Shown piece by piece: positions 11,800 to 22,685 of a stretch of DNA of 64,000 nt (positions within the stretch are counted from its first letter, which is position 1; each line of letters opens with the position of its first letter). The DNA is taken from positions 42,910,230-42,974,229 of the forward strand of contig JACDQD010000001.1 in the NCBI GenBank assembly GCA_019843655.1. Direction: 5' to 3'. Below the pieces are notes generated by a model. That model was not told the origin of the DNA and did not search any database. It was given only the letters and a program-made list of their open reading frames with translations. The DNA comes from Lethocerus indicus (lineage: Eukaryota; Arthropoda; Insecta; Hemiptera; Belostomatidae). Position numbers and translations under genes: made by a program.

Positions 11800-11865
11800 G
11801 CATTAGGGTGTTAACCTGATCCTGGGTTCGAATCCCGGTGGTGGCTTCGTAAACTCCTGAAAAGA
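11800..11865 (+). repeat. tRNA-like 3' half (B box), SINE remnant
   Basis: 'cctgggttcgaatcccggtg' at about 11821-11840 is a perfect RNA polymerase III B box (GGTTCGAATCC) in a T-arm-like hairpin. The 5' half does not fold into D and anticodon arms that I can define, so I call it a SINE remnant rather than a tRNA gene. Confidence 0.5.
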
Positions 11866-12784
11866 CGAACTAGATGTAAAGCTTGTACTGTTTCGGGCGC
11901 GAACATTCGGGCGGGGGGCCGCATCTGGGACTCGGCTTCGAGAGATGACTTGGGTATTCAGGACCGGTTTTTGCCAACAAGTCAAGTATCGCCGGAAGAG
12001 TAGGCGGATGGAAATTTAGTTTTTTGGCTTTCCATAAGGGCTCAACTCGGAATCGAGAAAAAACAATCTGGACAACGATTCATAGGTAGGAACAGTCCGT
12101 CTCGAATTTCGTCGAATAAATTTAAAAATGCATTCGCCAGAGAGCGATGATATCTCTCTCCAATGCATAGATCAGATAAGGAACTGAAAAAAATTGATAT
12201 TAACTGTCCATGTACAATCAAAATTCGGCGTTGTAATTATTATATATATTGGTAAATAAACTGTTAACATCTTCCGCGATGTTTACTCGGGGAATATAAT
12301 TGGGAGATTCGAGAAACAAACGATTCGGAATATTGCGCATCCCTCGAGTTTTCATTAGCTGGCAAATTACCCCCATTGGCAATGACCCGGCGGTTGTTTC
12401 CGATTTTTATTTCCATAGCGAAAACGCTGAAAGAGCTCCGAGCGAGTCGGGACATTTGCAAAGCGCTTCCGGCCTAATAATAATGGGCGGGCCGACACCA
12501 GAGATATATGCTGTCCTCATGTTAATTTCGCCGTCCGTCACGACGAAACCATCGCGGATTTAACGTCGCCGATCATTCTTCTTTGTATTTTTGTTGTTTC
12601 TTGTTTTTTAACCGGCCCGCCTCTAAATCCTCGATTCCTTGACTCGGCTCCTATAAAAAATTACGGATAAAAAAATTGGGAGGTTAGGATTTATTATTTC
12701 CTAAACATTCAGACACTGAACCCGGTGCGAACATGCATTCGTACATCTCGATAGTAGTTATTCAGTTGAAATTTGAAATCGAAG

Positions 12785-12870
12785 GAAAAATTCGGTCCGC
12801 CACCGGTATTCGAACCCACCGAGGTTTTGGCCGGTGACTTCTGAATTCTCCTCCAATTATTTTTTTTTCT
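12785..12870 (-). repeat. tRNA-like B box, inverted, SINE remnant
   Basis: The reverse complement contains 'ggtgggttcgaataccggtg', a near-perfect B box. Adjacent 'gtgacttctgaattctcctc' repeats the flank seen next to the A-box piece at about 3708. The two together suggest one tRNA-derived SINE family. Confidence 0.5.
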
Positions 12871-14454
12871 CCAAAATGCTTTTTATGCACGGGCCTTACT
12901 ATTTGCGGTCTGACAACCGGCACTTTTAGACGGGAAGTGGCTTCAATTTCAACTGATTAAACGAGAGGACCTCGTTAACTTCATTACACTCATCGGTATT
13001 CTATTATTATTATATAGGGTACTTACTCGGGTCGGCTGTCGATGGCGTGATGAAGGCGTAATGATCCCGTCAGCATTGTTGCTGTGTAAATCTGTCGGCC
13101 TTAGCGATAAATTGAATAAAATAACATCAGCGAAACCGTAAGATTGAGAAAATTTATTTTTAAAAAATTATAATTACAGCGGTTCGGTTTTGGCCTACAC
13201 TCTCGGGGTTTAGACCCGTCTATAAGGCCGCATTCCACTTTATTCCGCAAGAGCTTATGATGAAATGAAAAAAAAATCGCCCGAACAATTAATACTTCGA
13301 TATTTGACCGCGGAGTTTTTTTTCCCACGGCAGTGGCGAATCGAATAATAGCGCCCCGTCGGGAGTTTCGACGACGGCGGAGAGCGGTACGGAATGGGAG
13401 GCTGGAAAACCGGTTTACGGTCAAAGGGTTAAAATCGAATTTTAATATAAATCGAAAACGAGCGGAGAGGACAGTATTGAAGGGGGGGGGGCGCCAAGAA
13501 AGTCGGAGACGGTCTCGGAATTACCTAGAAGGGACGTCAAAACCACCCTACCGACCCAATTAACCGAACCAGCCGCCTCCTTTTTCAATATTTAATAAAC
13601 GCCGTTCCCCAAATGAACAGCCACCGATAACTTTATGCGGGGTTCTTCCCCCGACCGAAAGTTAGACGAAAAAATGTGATCAAAATACATCACCCATATT
13701 TACTATTCCATTTATTAATGCATATGTACTATACCTTATGTTTACTCATCGAGGTTTATAATCTGTTAGTTTTCTACTTTTTTTAAACGTATTTACCTTA
13801 ATTATATATATATATATATGAGTGTTTGTGTGTGCATATGTATTCAGAAAGGAGTTGGTATGGTCAGTAAATTTAATGCGAGGGCTGAAGCTCTAATCAT
13901 TATTAGATTTGCATAGGGGAGGGACGAGGCCGGTGCCCACCTACGCAATGCCCTCCCGGCATGATTTAATTAGACGTGCGTTTTAGATGTTTGGTGCTAG
14001 CTGCTGCGAAATTACTCGATTGATTTGATCGACGTATTAAATGCGGATTAGCTTCGGTCCAGTATCATGGAACGAGTCGACCGTTGTATATGGCCAACGT
14101 ATACAACCATATATACAACAGGTAAATTATTTGGCTATCGCGTTATTAGTCCTATATGTCGTAATTGTATCGTTGTTATCGTAATTACTGGCCGGCTTAA
14201 TACTAGCGATGGGGAGAGGATGATTAGTTTTCAGATAGATATTATTTTCATTAAGTAAATATTATTTGTTTAGGAGTTTTATTTACCACACGGCAAATAC
14301 CACGAATTAAGATGATCGAGGTTTAATCTTCATGATCAATATTTCTTGGAAGAGGCTTTATTAACAATTTCATCATAATAGATGGTAAGGTTTCCCTGAC
14401 GAAGATTCCCGGGGAGAAACCAACGGCAAGAATGGGCCCACGATGAAGAAGAGC
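12871..14454. other. Intergenic sequence, no gene seen
   Basis: It contains a short (AT) run at 13803-13820 and a G-run near 13483-13491. Mirror frames at 13101-13424 (minus) and 13333-13563 (plus) overlap in an Arg-rich, GC-rich patch with no domain I recognise. Nothing else stands out. Confidence 0.4.
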
Positions 14455-14940
14455 AAATTGGTACAGAATTTAAGGTTAAAGAACAAGTCGCGAGGCGTAT
14501 CGAGAGCAGAACTTTCACAAATGCCACTACAACGACCTTATCACTAACTGGGTAAGAATCTCCTGCAGAGGAGGTTGACCCCCATTCTCCTCTGAGATCC
14601 TTCCCGTGTTTGGAAACCACCCGAGCCAGCCGGTAAGAGTTCCGAAACGTCGGAAGCAGACAACACCCGATAGGCCCTGGAAAGGACAAAAACCCTTCCA
14701 CTGGAGCTCGCTAGGCTGGTTTCCAGATACAGGAGGAATCTCGGACTAGAAGGGGGTCAACACCCGCCCGCTACCCAAGGCTCTTCTCACAATATTACGC
14801 GATGCCACCGGAATTTAGTGATAAAATCTTTGTAGTTCCCTTTCTGTTCTGGGTAGAATTTGTGGAAGTTCTCCTCTCAATACTGCCTGGCGACTTGTTC
14901 TCTAACCTTAAATTCTGTACTAAGAGCTGTACTAAACTAG
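14455..14940. mobile_element. Family A MITE enclosed in a longer inverted repeat
   Basis: Outer arms at about 14460-14540 (plus) and 14825-14935 (minus) share 'gtacagaatttaaggtta' and 'agaacaagtcgc', and run to 'ttatcactaa' on the inner side. Between them lie family A modules: 'ggaaaccacccgag', 'cggaagcagacaacacccga' and, inverted, 'ggctggtttcc', ending in 'ccaccggaatttagtgataa'. The MITE end is therefore continuous with a longer arm here, so the parent element may extend beyond the short terminal repeats. Open frames at 14336-14701 and 14795-15124 (minus) lie in this repeat and should not be taken as host genes. Confidence 0.7.
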
Positions 14941-15263
14941 CCAGGGCCGTCCTTTGAAAATCGGAGTTCCCACTGGCGATACCATCGGAGAATTGAATGA
15001 ATCGAAAATGAAAACAATCACAGACGGAGTCTTCTCTTGGCTGGAACTCCTTCTCGACGCCTGCTGCAACCGTCGGACCCCCGAAACACCTTCTCAAAAA
15101 TGGGGCCCCCAACAAAGTTTCCACCCTGGGCTACGGTACGATGGGGAACTAAAATGGGGAAAGGCGGATCGATAAGCGGTTTCCGGGAGGGTTAATAAGT
15201 GTAATTAGGGCGGCTTCAACTCCACAGGAAAAATAATGAGGGCGCTCCTCTAACCACTTAACG

Positions 15264-15389
<126 letters not shown>

Positions 15390-15879
15390 GTCTGCCCACC
15401 CTTTGCGGGTTTTCTTCGCATAGTTTTTTTGAGACCGAAACCGTATTTCACGATATTTAGATAAGAGATGGCGTTCCGCGGCGGTATTCCGACTATCAGT
15501 CTCCTCGCGCCTCTAAGCAAGCCCTTTTCGCCTTCTCGCCATCGCCGGTAGTGTCCCATTATTAATATGTCGCCGACGAAGCATCCTTTCGCACCGGAGG
15601 TACATTTTAGAAGAATAGAATATTGTTATACTATATGTAGAAACGTGAAATGAGACCCGCGAACGCCGGGTCTAATAGTAAAATACCTAACGTTTAAATC
15701 ACACTCCAGTTTACACGCCAAATAATTTCCCTTCAATTACTCCATGTTGTACGATACTAACCGGTATTGACAGCGGCAACATCGAGGTTTGAATTTTAGA
15801 ATTAATATTTCGAACACAATTAATTAATTTTCCTTATCGATAATAATTTCTAGGGGTCCATCGCACTATTTTCTGTATC

Positions 15880-16170
15880 CCACCACAATTTTGTTATATT
15901 AAGTTACTACTACAATTTTTAAAATGTTATTTATTGACAACACAAATACATTTTTGACAAAGGATTCACCCATTAATGGTACACCTGCTCCAGCACCGTG
16001 TCATAGTGAGGAAATCACGTGGCGATTCCTCTTAAGCTCGGGACTTTTGGGAAGCCGCTAATTCACAAAGGAACGGGACTTCCAATCGGAACGGGTCGTT
16101 CGGTTAGAAACATAAGGTGCGGCGTTACCGATTCTACGAAGGATTATAGATTGCGATGAGAGTAGGAGTA
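15880..16170 (-). repeat. Dispersed repeat family B, copy 2
   Basis: The reverse complement aligns with 1085-1380 over most of its length: 'tttctaaccg', 'cccgttccgatt', 'ccacgtgatttcctcac', 'gggtgaatcctttgtcaaaa' and an AT-rich tail with 'cattttaaaaattgtag'. The central 60 bp are more divergent. Confidence 0.6.
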
Positions 16171-18299
16171 AGACGTGGATCCCCGCAATTCAAGAAAAAG
16201 AAGTGACAACAAATTGTATCATCGCAATTCTGAGGGACCCGGGTGCAATTCCCATTACTTAGACGGGCCAAAGTTGGCGACAGGTAACCTGATACTGCCT
16301 CCGATCAATGTCACCGAGCAAACTCATCTTTCATTCAGTTTCTACGAATACATCTTGAATTTAAAAAAGAGTACGATATTTCGCACGAACAAAATGAAAA
16401 AATACCTCGGCTATTTCGTACCTCTATTTTGTTTTGTTAAACGTTAGACCCGTTAGTAGTTCCTTCAGTAACCTGGTGAGTTTAAGACAGTGCAGACAGC
16501 ATGCTCGGCGCCTGATTTATTGACGGAACGTTAAGGACGGTGCCGAAAACATGAAACCGGTTCAAATTGACGAGCGTAAATGGAAGCAGTCTCGGAAAAG
16601 CGATGTTAATAAGGTGGTACTTACTGGCAGCCGATGACGCCGCTATTAAAAATACATATCTCGCCTCATTTCAGAGACGGAAGTGACGCAGGATGGCTGA
16701 TTATTAGGACCGAGGTACGAGTGACCGACTTTGGATTATAAGATGATCTAGAACGTACCGATTTTAAAAAAAGAGTCTCTTCGGAACATAAAGGAAGGCC
16801 ATATTATGCTATAAAATTTCCGATTAATTTTGAGGATTTTATGATATAAAATCGGGACCGAAAGCTAAGGTGTCACTGCTCCGTCTCGGCACATACGTAC
16901 GAACTGCATTGCGGGTCAGATAAGATTTATGGTATTATATATTCAGGACCGGAGACGGGGTGGGGGTATAATTGCCGTTTTTACCGGCTTTCGAAATCGG
17001 CGTTGCATGATCGCTAACCACCACCAACCTCCCTCCTTCGATAACCCTATGCACCCGTTACAGATCGACGTCTGGCACTTCATAGCATTATCGGTTACAC
17101 CAAAAGACCGCAATGTCTCCGAATCCCATATCGACTCCGGCGTGTACAACAATAGAGTAGGAGCTAGAGGAACTAGCAATATATTGGGCGTGACGACGCG
17201 GGGATTTTGCGCGTTCGCTGTATAGGCATTCGTCGGTCCCCAATTAGGTACCGTAAATTTACTCGTAAAAGTTGAAATGAAGACGTAGAGAGGCAATAGG
17301 AGGATAGATGGAGGGAGTGTATGGAGTGAGGGGGGTGGCTTCAGGTAATGGCGCAACGTGGTCGGCAGAATTGCAAGAGCGATTCCGACCAACCCGCTCG
17401 CCGAAGGAAGAAGATTAGTGTAGACGAGCGAAACACAATCAGAAAGACCCGCAACGGAAGTAACCTGACTGAATAAACGGTAGTAGGAATGAACTCTCGG
17501 CACAAAAGGAAGATGTACTAGTACACTAATATCTAATTTGCCAGAGCGGTTCGGGAAAATATTTTAAAGCAGAACTGCATCAAGTCGACATAAATACAAA
17601 AATGTTAGTCAATTATGTACCAATAAACTAATAAAGTGCCGATTACGAAATTTCTTATTTCTCCATAATGTATACGAGAATACGAAGTCTTTTATTTACT
17701 TTTTATTAATGAGGAAAAGTGGAATGCATTGTTTTTATTATAAACTACACAACGTTCAATATTGTCTAATGTTCGAGTAAATTCAAGAGGGTTAGTCGTT
17801 AGTGTGTTTATACAGTAATATTTAGAGGATAATACCAGATTCTAGTTCTAGTCCCTTATTTCGCAGTAATAATGACCCCCTCTGCGAAGAGTGGTTATTA
17901 GATCCATAGCCGGTTCCTCCGGCATAAATCATACAAAGATTACGTTTCAACGGTCCAGGGCTTTCTCCAGCAGAAGTTTCTTCAGTCAAAACTTTTGACT
18001 TGACTCATTACTAGGAGTCGAGTTTCGTGGAAACAAAGAAGTGAAAACAAATGTCCGAAACTGTGTATAAAAGACTAGGAAATTTTCCTTGCTGGTATTA
18101 AAAAAGTAGTAATTTAGTTTTTATTTCCTAGTTTTCTTATTTATTTCTACGACTGGCTAAAACTTGGCATATGTTAAAGGAATCTTCGGAGTACTTGGAT
18201 ACAACGCTCAATGCACCTCGGAACTAAAGTTTGTACCACTATACTCAAACTAATCGGCCGAACCATAAAACATGTTAAATGTTAACAAGAAATTCAAAC
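16171..18299. other. Intergenic sequence, one long unrecognised frame
   Basis: It holds a B-box-like 'gggtgcaattccc' near 16241 and the 186-codon minus frame 16943-17503, the longest in the window, which starts MPRVHSYYRLF and is rich in Leu, Pro, Ser and Thr. I recognise no domain and no splice context, and a chance frame is likely. A TATA-like 'tgtataaaagac' occurs near 18063 without supporting exons. Confidence 0.35.
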
Positions 18300-18675
18300 C
18301 TTACAGTCGAAAATATTAAGGAAAATGACCAATGCACTCTACTATGTCTCCGACCTCACCCTACATAAGTTCTTGAATTCCCGTTTGTCCGTGACTTTTC
18401 TGCACAATAATATAACAAATTTCACTCCCGAATTACACACCATCCAAACCCTACTATCTTCTGACATCCCAAACGTTCCATACAGACGCCTGAAAAGGAA
18501 GTGGCCGCGTGATCTAAACATACCAGAAAAATAGAAAAATTAATTTAAAAAAAGAATGAATGCCAATCGGTTTCTTCTCCATTATACTCTATTCATATTA
18601 GTGCTTCTTTAACATCATTGTCGCTGATTGTATAGTACAGTTGTGGTAATAAAAGAATTTTAAAAAATTGTACGT
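18300..18675 (+). mobile_element. Jockey-like LINE, ORF2 C-terminus plus 3' UTR
   Basis: The frame from 18325 to the stop at 18532-18534 ends YRRLKRKWPRDLNIPEK, the type of ending seen in Jockey-clade ORF2 proteins. After the stop, 'taacatcattgtcgctg' and 'gtacagttgtggtaata' (about 18610-18655) match the 3' UTR pieces at 8.75 kb and 9.84 kb. This is the fullest copy of the element's 3' end in the window and fixes the coding-end-then-UTR order. It is 5'-truncated, as usual for LINEs. Confidence 0.75.
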
Positions 18676-19127
18676 GCGCCTCTTTATACGAAGGAGTGGA
18701 AAACCCAGAAATGGATCTCGATTGGAAAAAATCCATCCCCATAATTCTTTTTTCCTTATTAATCGTTCCTCTACTCGGCTAATAATTAAGCATAAAAAAA
18801 GACAAATCCATGATGACAACAGCCGTTTTTCTCTTTTCTTATTGAACCACCCCTGTAGATTAATATTTTTCCCGCTTTTGGAAGAAGGCGTAGAGAGCGG
18901 AAGACACCGGTTTGATTTCTTAAATTCGAATGAGGCACAGTTCTGAAAATTAAAGAACAAATAAGGCGCGGATTTGGACCAACGGAATCCTAATTAGAGG
19001 TTCGAGGGGTGTGATCGCGGCTGAGATTTCGGCTCGATTAAACGGGGTCCCCGTTATATAAAGCTGGAGATCGGAGCTTATCTCGGCTTTGCACCGCATC
19101 CAGCCTAAATTTCGTTAATTAAACTAA

Positions 19128-19197
19128 CAGAGAGGGAGGGAGAGACAGAGGGGGAGAGAGAGAGAGCGAGAGTGAGAGAGAGGAGAGAAAGAGAGTA
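19128..19197 (+). repeat. GA-rich low-complexity tract
   Basis: About 70 bp of imperfect GA repeats with G-runs and single C interruptions. Confidence 0.9.
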
Positions 19198-20149
19198 TAG
19201 CCAGCGATGATAGATGTTGAAACCGGTCTACCGACGGCCCAACAATTATTCTATGGCGTCGTTTACGATTCACTCAAGTTCATGTTTTGATATTTTTTTA
19301 ACTTCTTTATTGCACAATCAACAATCAGTACATGTTATAGGCGGAACGGATTTGTGTATTGTCCTCGCATGGTTCACATGATGAAGGAATCACGCACGAG
19401 GAAAGAGATTCGCGAGAGGATTGGGATGAGCGGAAGGACATGTTTGTTGTTGTATTTATGTTGAGGTCGTGGTGGAGAGAGTGATTGGAAAGATACCGGG
19501 GAGTATTGAGGAGCCTGCGTTCCAGATAAGCATTAACTACCCCTGTATTTAGGTACCGATGATGGCGTTAGGCCGAAACCAGTTTAATGACGGACCAGAA
19601 GCTGTGATAGACATACGTTCGATAATCCGAATAACCCTTGTGCGGACCCCCGCATAACCGTTTTATAAAAAATATACTTATTGTTGTTATTATTTCGGGA
19701 CAATTTCCGCCAAGCCCCTCTTGTTTATCGGTACGTTACGCGTTTGAAAGATGAGAAGCGGGCGGCGATTTGAGTGAGGGCCGGCGATAAATTTTTGAGA
19801 AGATTAGAACGGTTGGAAAACTCTTCTTCCTGGGGCCGACGATGGAAAGCCCAACCCGGTTTTAGTGTCCCATATTTCCCGCCGTTTACCAGATATCGAA
19901 TTTCGGTTTTATTCCCGCCCGAGTTACGAGGCCCGTCCACTGGGCGTCGCCAAATAACAGGAGTAACGGCTTTCTCTATTCCCCTCCCAGAAATTGCCTC
20001 CTCCCTTAGAAGCCCAAAATGGGTCGGAGGTAAAGCGATTAGAAGCAATAAAACAAAATCGTAATTCTCTAAATATAAGGTTTATTAGAAATTTGTAATG
20101 GGGGGGGGACATTCGTAAAAACATGCGTTTTCTTGAGGTCAATTCATCT

Positions 20150-20620
20150 CTCTGTTCGTCTTGTCCTAACCCTGCGGCGGGTTCGCTACCCTGTGCTCCA
20201 TCAAGACCAACGACTTACGTGGACAAAAGAATCGACTTGAACAATAAACCAGGACTACTAACACCATTACTAAAAGACATTATAAAAATAGCCAATAAAC
20301 TCACAATCTACAAAGCCATATTTAACTCGATGTGGACGTACGGTATAGTATTATGTGGTTCTACCGAGATATCCGACATCGCTCGCATCCGGAGATTCTA
20401 ATCGAGTCCTTCGAACCATACATGATGCTTCCTGCTATGTTTAAAATTGCACCATTCGCCACGACATCAACATTCCGACAGTTGAATATATAAAATTCCA
20501 AGTCATAATGTTTCATTCCATCATCCTGATTCTCCCGTTGAGTCCTTCACCCAATCGATGTTAGCCATCCATTATCCCCCCGCGACGGCTTAAACGCCAC
20601 TGGCCTAGAGGTCTTCTGTA
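20150..20620 (+). pseudogene. Jockey-clade reverse transcriptase C-terminal fragment, broken
   Basis: Plus-strand translation gives ANKLTIYKAIFNSMWTYGI, a clear match to the conserved block after the RT palm in Jockey ORF2 (LYKAI..P.WTYGIQLWG). Past a stop at 20399-20401, other frames continue with RVLRTIHDASCYV, a TAA, then TIRHDINIPTVEYIK and later RLKRHWPRGL, all in the order expected for Jockey. At least two stops and a frameshift break it, and the catalytic YADD box is absent. Function is lost. Its relation to the 18.3 kb copy is likely but I could not show it base by base. Confidence 0.85.
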
Positions 20621-21573
20621 GCCCGTATACACGTCAAAAGTGCCATCACTTGGCGATTTCTTTATAATGAGAAGCGAGCGACAACATTGCACAATTGTAC
20701 TTATAACGGAACAAAGGTTGATAGCAGAACAAATAATAAAAAAAATAAAGAAAGAACAAGGAATCGTCGTGTTATGAAGACGAGGAGGAAGAATATTCCC
20801 CTTTGTATATTCCTGGCCGTGTGTAACCTGAAACCTAAACGGATACTAGGTCCGCGCTGTAGATATGTCGTGCTGTACTAGCTTCAAGCGCCGCGCCAAA
20901 ATGTCGCCAAGATGATCGTCGACCGAGTACCGGTCAAGTATTCCCAGTGTATGAATGCGATCAATTTCGTAATTGAATTTCAAGAAAATTAATCGCGAAA
21001 ATGTTGGATTTGTGTATACTAACATGGATTTTTGTAAATAGCTCCCGCATGCGGAGATAGATAGAGCGACTTCGCTTTTAGACTCCCGATAATAAATCCC
21101 GTCAACACTGCCAGTATTACACTATTGTGTAACTGGGTTTTTTGACTTTTTGTAACCGGACGATGCCTAAGGCGGTCCGAAGCGTTCATTTCAAACATGC
21201 CAGTCATTTTGAAATTGAAATTTCCTCAGGAAATGACGTCACAAACCCCCGGCCCCGCAGCCACCGAAGTCGGGTTTTTTGTAAAAACGCGGGTACGACT
21301 CCGACAATAAATAAATGCATTTTGAGCGTCACGTTTGTTCCGGGAAGAGAGAAAAATGTGGTGGAATTGCCGTAAAATAAAAAAAATCCGCTGGGTCTCT
21401 TTCTCATTATGGAGAGGAAACATGAAACCCCTTTCACGATATAAAAATTTTTCTACCGACAATGATTCCTTATTGACGTTTATTATCTTTCTTAATTAAA
21501 TCTCTAAACTGTTGTCTATTTTTTGTTGTTTTTTTCTATTTCTGGTATAATTTTTCTTGTTTGGTATGCGCGC

Positions 21574-21672
21574 AAAAATATGGACCGCTTCACGATTTTG
21601 CGTGTCATCCATTTGCAGGGGCCGTGCTAGTCTTCCGTTCCAATTTTAGCATATGTACCGTCGAAGCAAGTT
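21574..21672 (-). pseudogene. U6 spliceosomal snRNA pseudogene
   Basis: The reverse complement follows U6 snRNA nearly end to end: 'tgcttcgacggtacatatgc', 'taaaattggaacg', 'cacggcccctgc', 'ggatgacacgcaaaatcgtg' and 'ccatattttt'. Compared with the conserved U6 known from other animals it has scattered substitutions and a 7-base deletion between 'ggaacg' and 'gaag'. That deletion removes the ACAGAGA box, which pairs with the 5' splice site and is essential in splicing. No TATA element or upstream PSE is evident on the 5' side (above 21672). I therefore call it a pseudogene, probably spread by retroposition. Confidence 0.88.
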
Positions 21673-22454
21673 TAGTTAATCAGTTGAGGATACTTGTCTT
21701 TGTAGTTCACAGCAGGCGATTGGAGACAGAAAAGCTCAATTTTCGTAAGGCATATTTTTGTCAATCTCCCATTCTTTCAACCGCCCTAAGCGTGTTAGCC
21801 TTTGTTACCGTTACATAGGAGAACTCTCGACGCGGAGTATATATCCGTTTAAATTCGGATCCGTAATTACTTCCGACCGGATTCAACAGTTTCGGACACG
21901 ACCGATTTTCTTATACGAATTGAAACTCGCGCTCGGCAAGTTTAAGATTAACGGAGCTCGGTAATGAACTTAGGGTTTCTCTTTTGTTTGATGAGTTGAA
22001 GCGAAAGGATGTCGGAGGGGGGCCCTCTTCAGTATTGAGTAGAGGAATATGGCGAATTCGCGATGTAGTCCGATCAACTTTCAAGTAGATTATTTCTATA
22101 AATTGAACTCGAGTGACCCATTCAGGCTATAACAAACAGGTATACGAGTATTGGAGTGTTTTCGACTAGCTTTTTGAGCTTTCGAATTATTATTTCCCCC
22201 TTTGAAGGTTTTAATGTTATTCATATCTAATGTCTTCATCCGCCCATTCCTTACGAAACTAAGCCCCTTCAAGTACTTCGCCACATTCAGTAGCCACGAT
22301 TCAGCAGTTCTACTGTGTTCCAATATTTCTCGGTTTTGATGAACGGTGGCGTAACCGGCATAAATAATTATAATTAACCAAAAACGTTTTAAGAAAAGTC
22401 ACGATAATAAAAACTCCAAATTAAATCGGAGGTGAGCGAAGGTTTCCGCGACCA

Positions 22455-22685
22455 GAACTTGAATTTTCACTGACCGGCTTCCGGTAAGATCGCGTGGCGT
22501 GGGAAGAATATCGGTTGCAGGGGTTGAGCCCCAGCTGTTGCGAGATTTTTCCTCTTTTTGGAAACCACCTGAGCAGGCTCCATTGAAAGGGGCTTGCTTC
22601 CGAGCCGCGGACTCTGATGTTGGAACCAGTAAGAATTCCGAAACTTCGGAAGCAGACAACACCCGAGAGGGCCCCTTTCAATCAT
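22455..22685. mobile_element. Family A MITE, copy 3, one end missing
   Basis: It starts with 'cttccggtaagatcgcgtgg' and 'gggaagaatatcggttgc', then shows 'caggggttgagcccc', 'ggaaaccacctgagc' and 'cggaagcagacaacacccga', in the same order as the left half at 14.5 kb. The right terminal repeat is not found. Frames at 22399-22681 (minus) lie inside this repeat. Confidence 0.7.

Noticed and set aside
11821..11842. Possible tRNA gene at a perfect B box
   Set aside because: No D arm or anticodon arm could be paired upstream; it fits a SINE remnant better.
14336..15124. Two minus-strand frames of 121 and 109 codons
   Set aside because: Both lie in the palindromic family A element and its arms, which recur elsewhere. 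They are repeat, not host genes.
18063..18075. TATA-like box 'tataaaagac'
   Set aside because: No initiator at the usual distance and no exon downstream; only a LINE fragment follows.
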